Shown here: positions 5,556 to 7,443 of the stretch, one piece after another
Layout of the letters: each line of letters begins with the position of its first letter
Position numbering within the stretch: the first letter of the stretch is position 1
Assembly (NCBI GenBank): GCA_947002045.1
Contig: CAMQJB010000068.1
Span: forward strand, 1-7,443
DNA from: an uncultured Collinsella sp.
Lineage (GTDB): Bacteria > Actinomycetota > Coriobacteriia > Coriobacteriales > Coriobacteriaceae
Direction: 5' to 3'
Length of the DNA stretch: 7,443 bases
Position numbers and translations under genes: made by a program
The notes under the pieces: model-generated
The model's input: only the letters and a program-made list of their open reading frames with translations
Database searches by the model: none
What the model was told of the DNA's origin: nothing

Positions 5556-7319
5556 ATGAAGGCACTCTACAATGACGGTTCGGTGGCCGAGCTCCCGCAG
5601 GACGAGGTCACGCACGTCATCCGCCACTCCGCCGCGCACATCATGGCGCAGGCCATCAAGCGCCTGTACCCCCAGGCCGACTTTGCCTACGGCCCCGCGA
5701 CCGACAACGGTTTTTACTACGACGTCGACCTGCCCGAGGGCGTCAAGATCAGCGAGGACGACTTCCCCGCGATCGAGGCCGAGATGAAAAAGATCGTCAA
5801 GGAGAACCTCAAGTTCACCGTGTACGAGAAGCCTCGCGCCGAGGCCATCGCCCTTATGGAGGAGCGCGGCGAGAAGTACAAGGTCGAGCACATCGGCGAC
5901 CTGGACGACGACGCCCGCATCACCTTCTACCAGCAGGGTGACTACATCGACATGTGTGTCGGCCCCCACATCTGCTACACCAAGGCGCTGAAAGCCTTTA
6001 AGCTCACCGGCGTCTCGGGCGCCTACTGGAAGGGCGACAAGGACAACAAGATGCTCACCCGCATCAACGGCGTTGCCTTTGCCACCAAGGAAGAGCTCGA
6101 CGAGCACATGCACATGCTGGAGGAGGCCAAGAAGCGCGACCACCGCAAGATCGGCCGCGAGATGGACCTCTTTATGATGCGCGACGAGGCCCCCGGCTTC
6201 CCGTTCTTCCTGCCCAACGGCATGATCCTTAAGAACACGCTGCTGGATTACTGGCGCGAGATCCACCACAAGGCCGGCTACGTGGAGATCTCCACGCCGC
6301 TCATCATGAACAAGCAGCTGTGGAAGACCTCGGGTCACTGGGACCACTACAAGGACAACATGTACTCCACCGTCATCGACGACGAAGAGTACTGCATTAA
6401 GCCCATGAACTGCCCGGGCGGCGTGCTGGTGTACGCCTCCAAGCCGCACTCCTATCGCGAGCTGCCCATCCGCGCCGGCGAGATTGGCCTGGTGCACCGC
6501 CACGAGCTGCGCGGCGCCCTGCACGGCCTGTTCCGCGTGCGCTGCTTTAACCAGGACGACGCCCACCTGTTTGTGCGTCCCGACCAGCTGACCGACGAGA
6601 TCGTGGGTGTGGTCAACCTTATCGACTCCGTGTACCAGAAGTTTGGCTTTAAGTACCACGTTGAGCTTTCCACCCGCCCCGAGGACTCCATGGGTTCGGA
6701 CGAGGACTGGGCTCGCGCCGAGGAGGGCCTGCGCACCGCTCTGGAGCAGCTGCACATGGACTACGAGGTCAACGAGGGCGACGGCGCCTTCTACGGCCCC
6801 AAGATCGACTTCCATCTGGAGGACTCGCTCGGTCGTACCTGGCAGTGCGGTACCGTGCAGCTCGACTTCCAGATGCCGCTCAACTTTGATCTGGAGTACG
6901 TGGACGCCGACGGCACCAAGAAGCGCCCCATTATGCTGCATCGCGTGTGCTTTGGCTCCATCGAGCGCTTCATCGGTATTCTGATCGAGCACTTTGCGGG
7001 TAAGTTCCCCACCTGGCTGGCCCCCGTGCAGGTCAAGGCGCTTCCGGTTTCCGAGAAGAGCCGCGACTACGCCCACGAGGTGTGCGCCAAGCTGGAGGAG
7101 GCCGGCATCCGCGTGGTCTGCGACGACCGTGACGAGAAGATCGGCTACAAGATCCGTGAGGCCCGCAGCATCGACCGCGTACCCTACATGCTCATCTTGG
7201 GAGAGAAGGAGGTCGAGGCCGGCAACATCTCCGTCCGCGATCGCTCCAACGAGACCGTTCAGATGAGCGTTGACGATTTTGTTGCCAAGGTTCTCGAGGA
7301 GATCAAGACTCGCGCCTAA
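5556..7319 (+). CDS. thrS: Threonyl-tRNA synthetase, TGS-less form
   Basis: This 587-residue class II synthetase charges tRNA-Thr with threonine in the cytoplasm. ATG 5556 was chosen because GAGAGGAG lies 11 bases upstream. An upstream in-frame start at 5445 would lie ahead of the promoter and inside the terminator hairpin. The editing domain has its four expected residues: H24 and H28 (HSAAH), C134 and H138 (CVGPH). In the catalytic core the zinc ligands are C286 (MNCPGG), H337 (QDDAH) and H462 (MLHR). FGSIERFIGIL is motif 3, and FPTWLAPVQV opens the anticodon-binding domain near residue 485. Compared with the 642-residue Escherichia coli enzyme, the N-terminal TGS domain of about 60 residues is missing. 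Only a short stub (MKALYNDGS) precedes the editing domain, and all catalytic residues are present. The gene is monocistronic between its own promoter and tandem terminators. Confidence 0.98.
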   Translation: MKALYNDGSVAELPQDEVTHVIRHSAAHIMAQAIKRLYPQADFAYGPATDNGFYYDVDLPEGVKISEDDFPAIEAEMKKIVKENLKFTVYEKPRAEAIALMEERGEKYKVEHIGDLDDDARITFYQQGDYIDMCVGPHICYTKALKAFKLTGVSGAYWKGDKDNKMLTRINGVAFATKEELDEHMHMLEEAKKRDHRKIGREMDLFMMRDEAPGFPFFLPNGMILKNTLLDYWREIHHKAGYVEISTPLIMNKQLWKTSGHWDHYKDNMYSTVIDDEEYCIKPMNCPGGVLVYASKPHSYRELPIRAGEIGLVHRHELRGALHGLFRVRCFNQDDAHLFVRPDQLTDEIVGVVNLIDSVYQKFGFKYHVELSTRPEDSMGSDEDWARAEEGLRTALEQLHMDYEVNEGDGAFYGPKIDFHLEDSLGRTWQCGTVQLDFQMPLNFDLEYVDADGTKKRPIMLHRVCFGSIERFIGILIEHFAGKFPTWLAPVQVKALPVSEKSRDYAHEVCAKLEEAGIRVVCDDRDEKIGYKIREARSIDRVPYMLILGEKEVEAGNISVRDRSNETVQMSVDDFVAKVLEEIKTRA

Positions 7320-7344
7320 GGCAAGCTTCACAACAATTAACAAA

Positions 7345-7376
7345 GGCGACCGTCCGCATAGGGCGGTCGCCTTTTT
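7345..7376 (+). terminator. Intrinsic terminator of thrS
   Basis: GGCGACCGTCC (7345-7355) and GGGCGGTCGCC (7361-7371) form an 11-bp stem with one G-U pair and a GCATA loop, followed directly by TTTTT. It begins 25 bases past the thrS stop codon, a typical position. Confidence 0.93.
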
Positions 7377-7394
7377 CATGCCGAAATAAGAAAA

Positions 7395-7418
7395 GCCGCT
7401 GGTTGAGCGGCTTTTTTT
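7395..7418. terminator. Second, bidirectional intrinsic terminator
   Basis: GCCGCT (7395-7400), loop GGTTG, AGCGGC (7406-7411) and seven T's form a terminator on the plus strand. The four A's before the stem give TTTTCTTATTT on the minus strand, so it also works in reverse. It backs up the thrS terminator and probably also serves a convergent gene beyond the right edge. Confidence 0.88.
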
Positions 7419-7443
7419 GTTGCACAAAAAGGTACAGGTTTTT

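Noticed and set aside
4926..7427. An 833-codon open frame on the minus strand opposite the zinc-ribbon gene and thrS.
   Set aside because: It is antisense to a clear thrS. Its product is low-complexity (Val, Leu, Ala, His, Gly-rich), as expected when a GC-biased gene is read in reverse, and it crosses two terminators and a promoter.

Overview
The window looks like a piece of a high-GC Gram-positive chromosome, most likely a gut Coriobacteriia of the Collinsella type. That placement is inferred from codon usage, the protein styles and the dense palindromic intergenic repeats; no database search was possible.

Layout. Positions 1-584 (minus) hold the N-terminal two-fifths or so of an IS110-family DEDD transposase that runs off the left edge. 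About 250 bases of very GC-rich non-coding DNA lie upstream of it (585 to about 833), where IS110-group elements carry their bridge RNA. Base composition drops sharply near 815-835, and two short matches meet at 833, so the element's left end is placed there. Positions 834-1250 form an AT-richer, gene-free stretch with two long imperfect inverted repeats (937-1096 and 1141-1203). Positions 1251-4491 (minus) are a tightly packed three-gene cluster: a GlpA-like FAD dehydrogenase with a C-terminal [2Fe-2S] domain, an FAD/NAD(P) oxidoreductase and a DUF1667 Cys-rich protein. This is the gene trio known from anaerobic glycerol-3-phosphate dehydrogenase loci. The GlpA-like gene carries a one-base frameshift just before its FAD-binding glycine motif.

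Positions 4492-4898 are a divergent intergenic region holding two tandem copies of a 59-bp palindromic unit. Positions 4899-5330 (plus) encode a small membrane protein with a double zinc ribbon. After a hairpin-rich spacer with a good TATAAT promoter, positions 5556-7319 (plus) encode threonyl-tRNA synthetase, in a form lacking the N-terminal TGS domain. Two strong intrinsic terminators follow.

How the genes fit together. The three minus-strand genes should be co-transcribed and would build one flavin/iron-sulfur redox complex, but as read the first subunit cannot be made intact. thrS appears to be its own transcription unit. The most interesting signals are non-coding: a candidate bridge RNA whose putative target and donor guides both match the element's boundary, and palindromic repeats that can fold in mutually exclusive ways.
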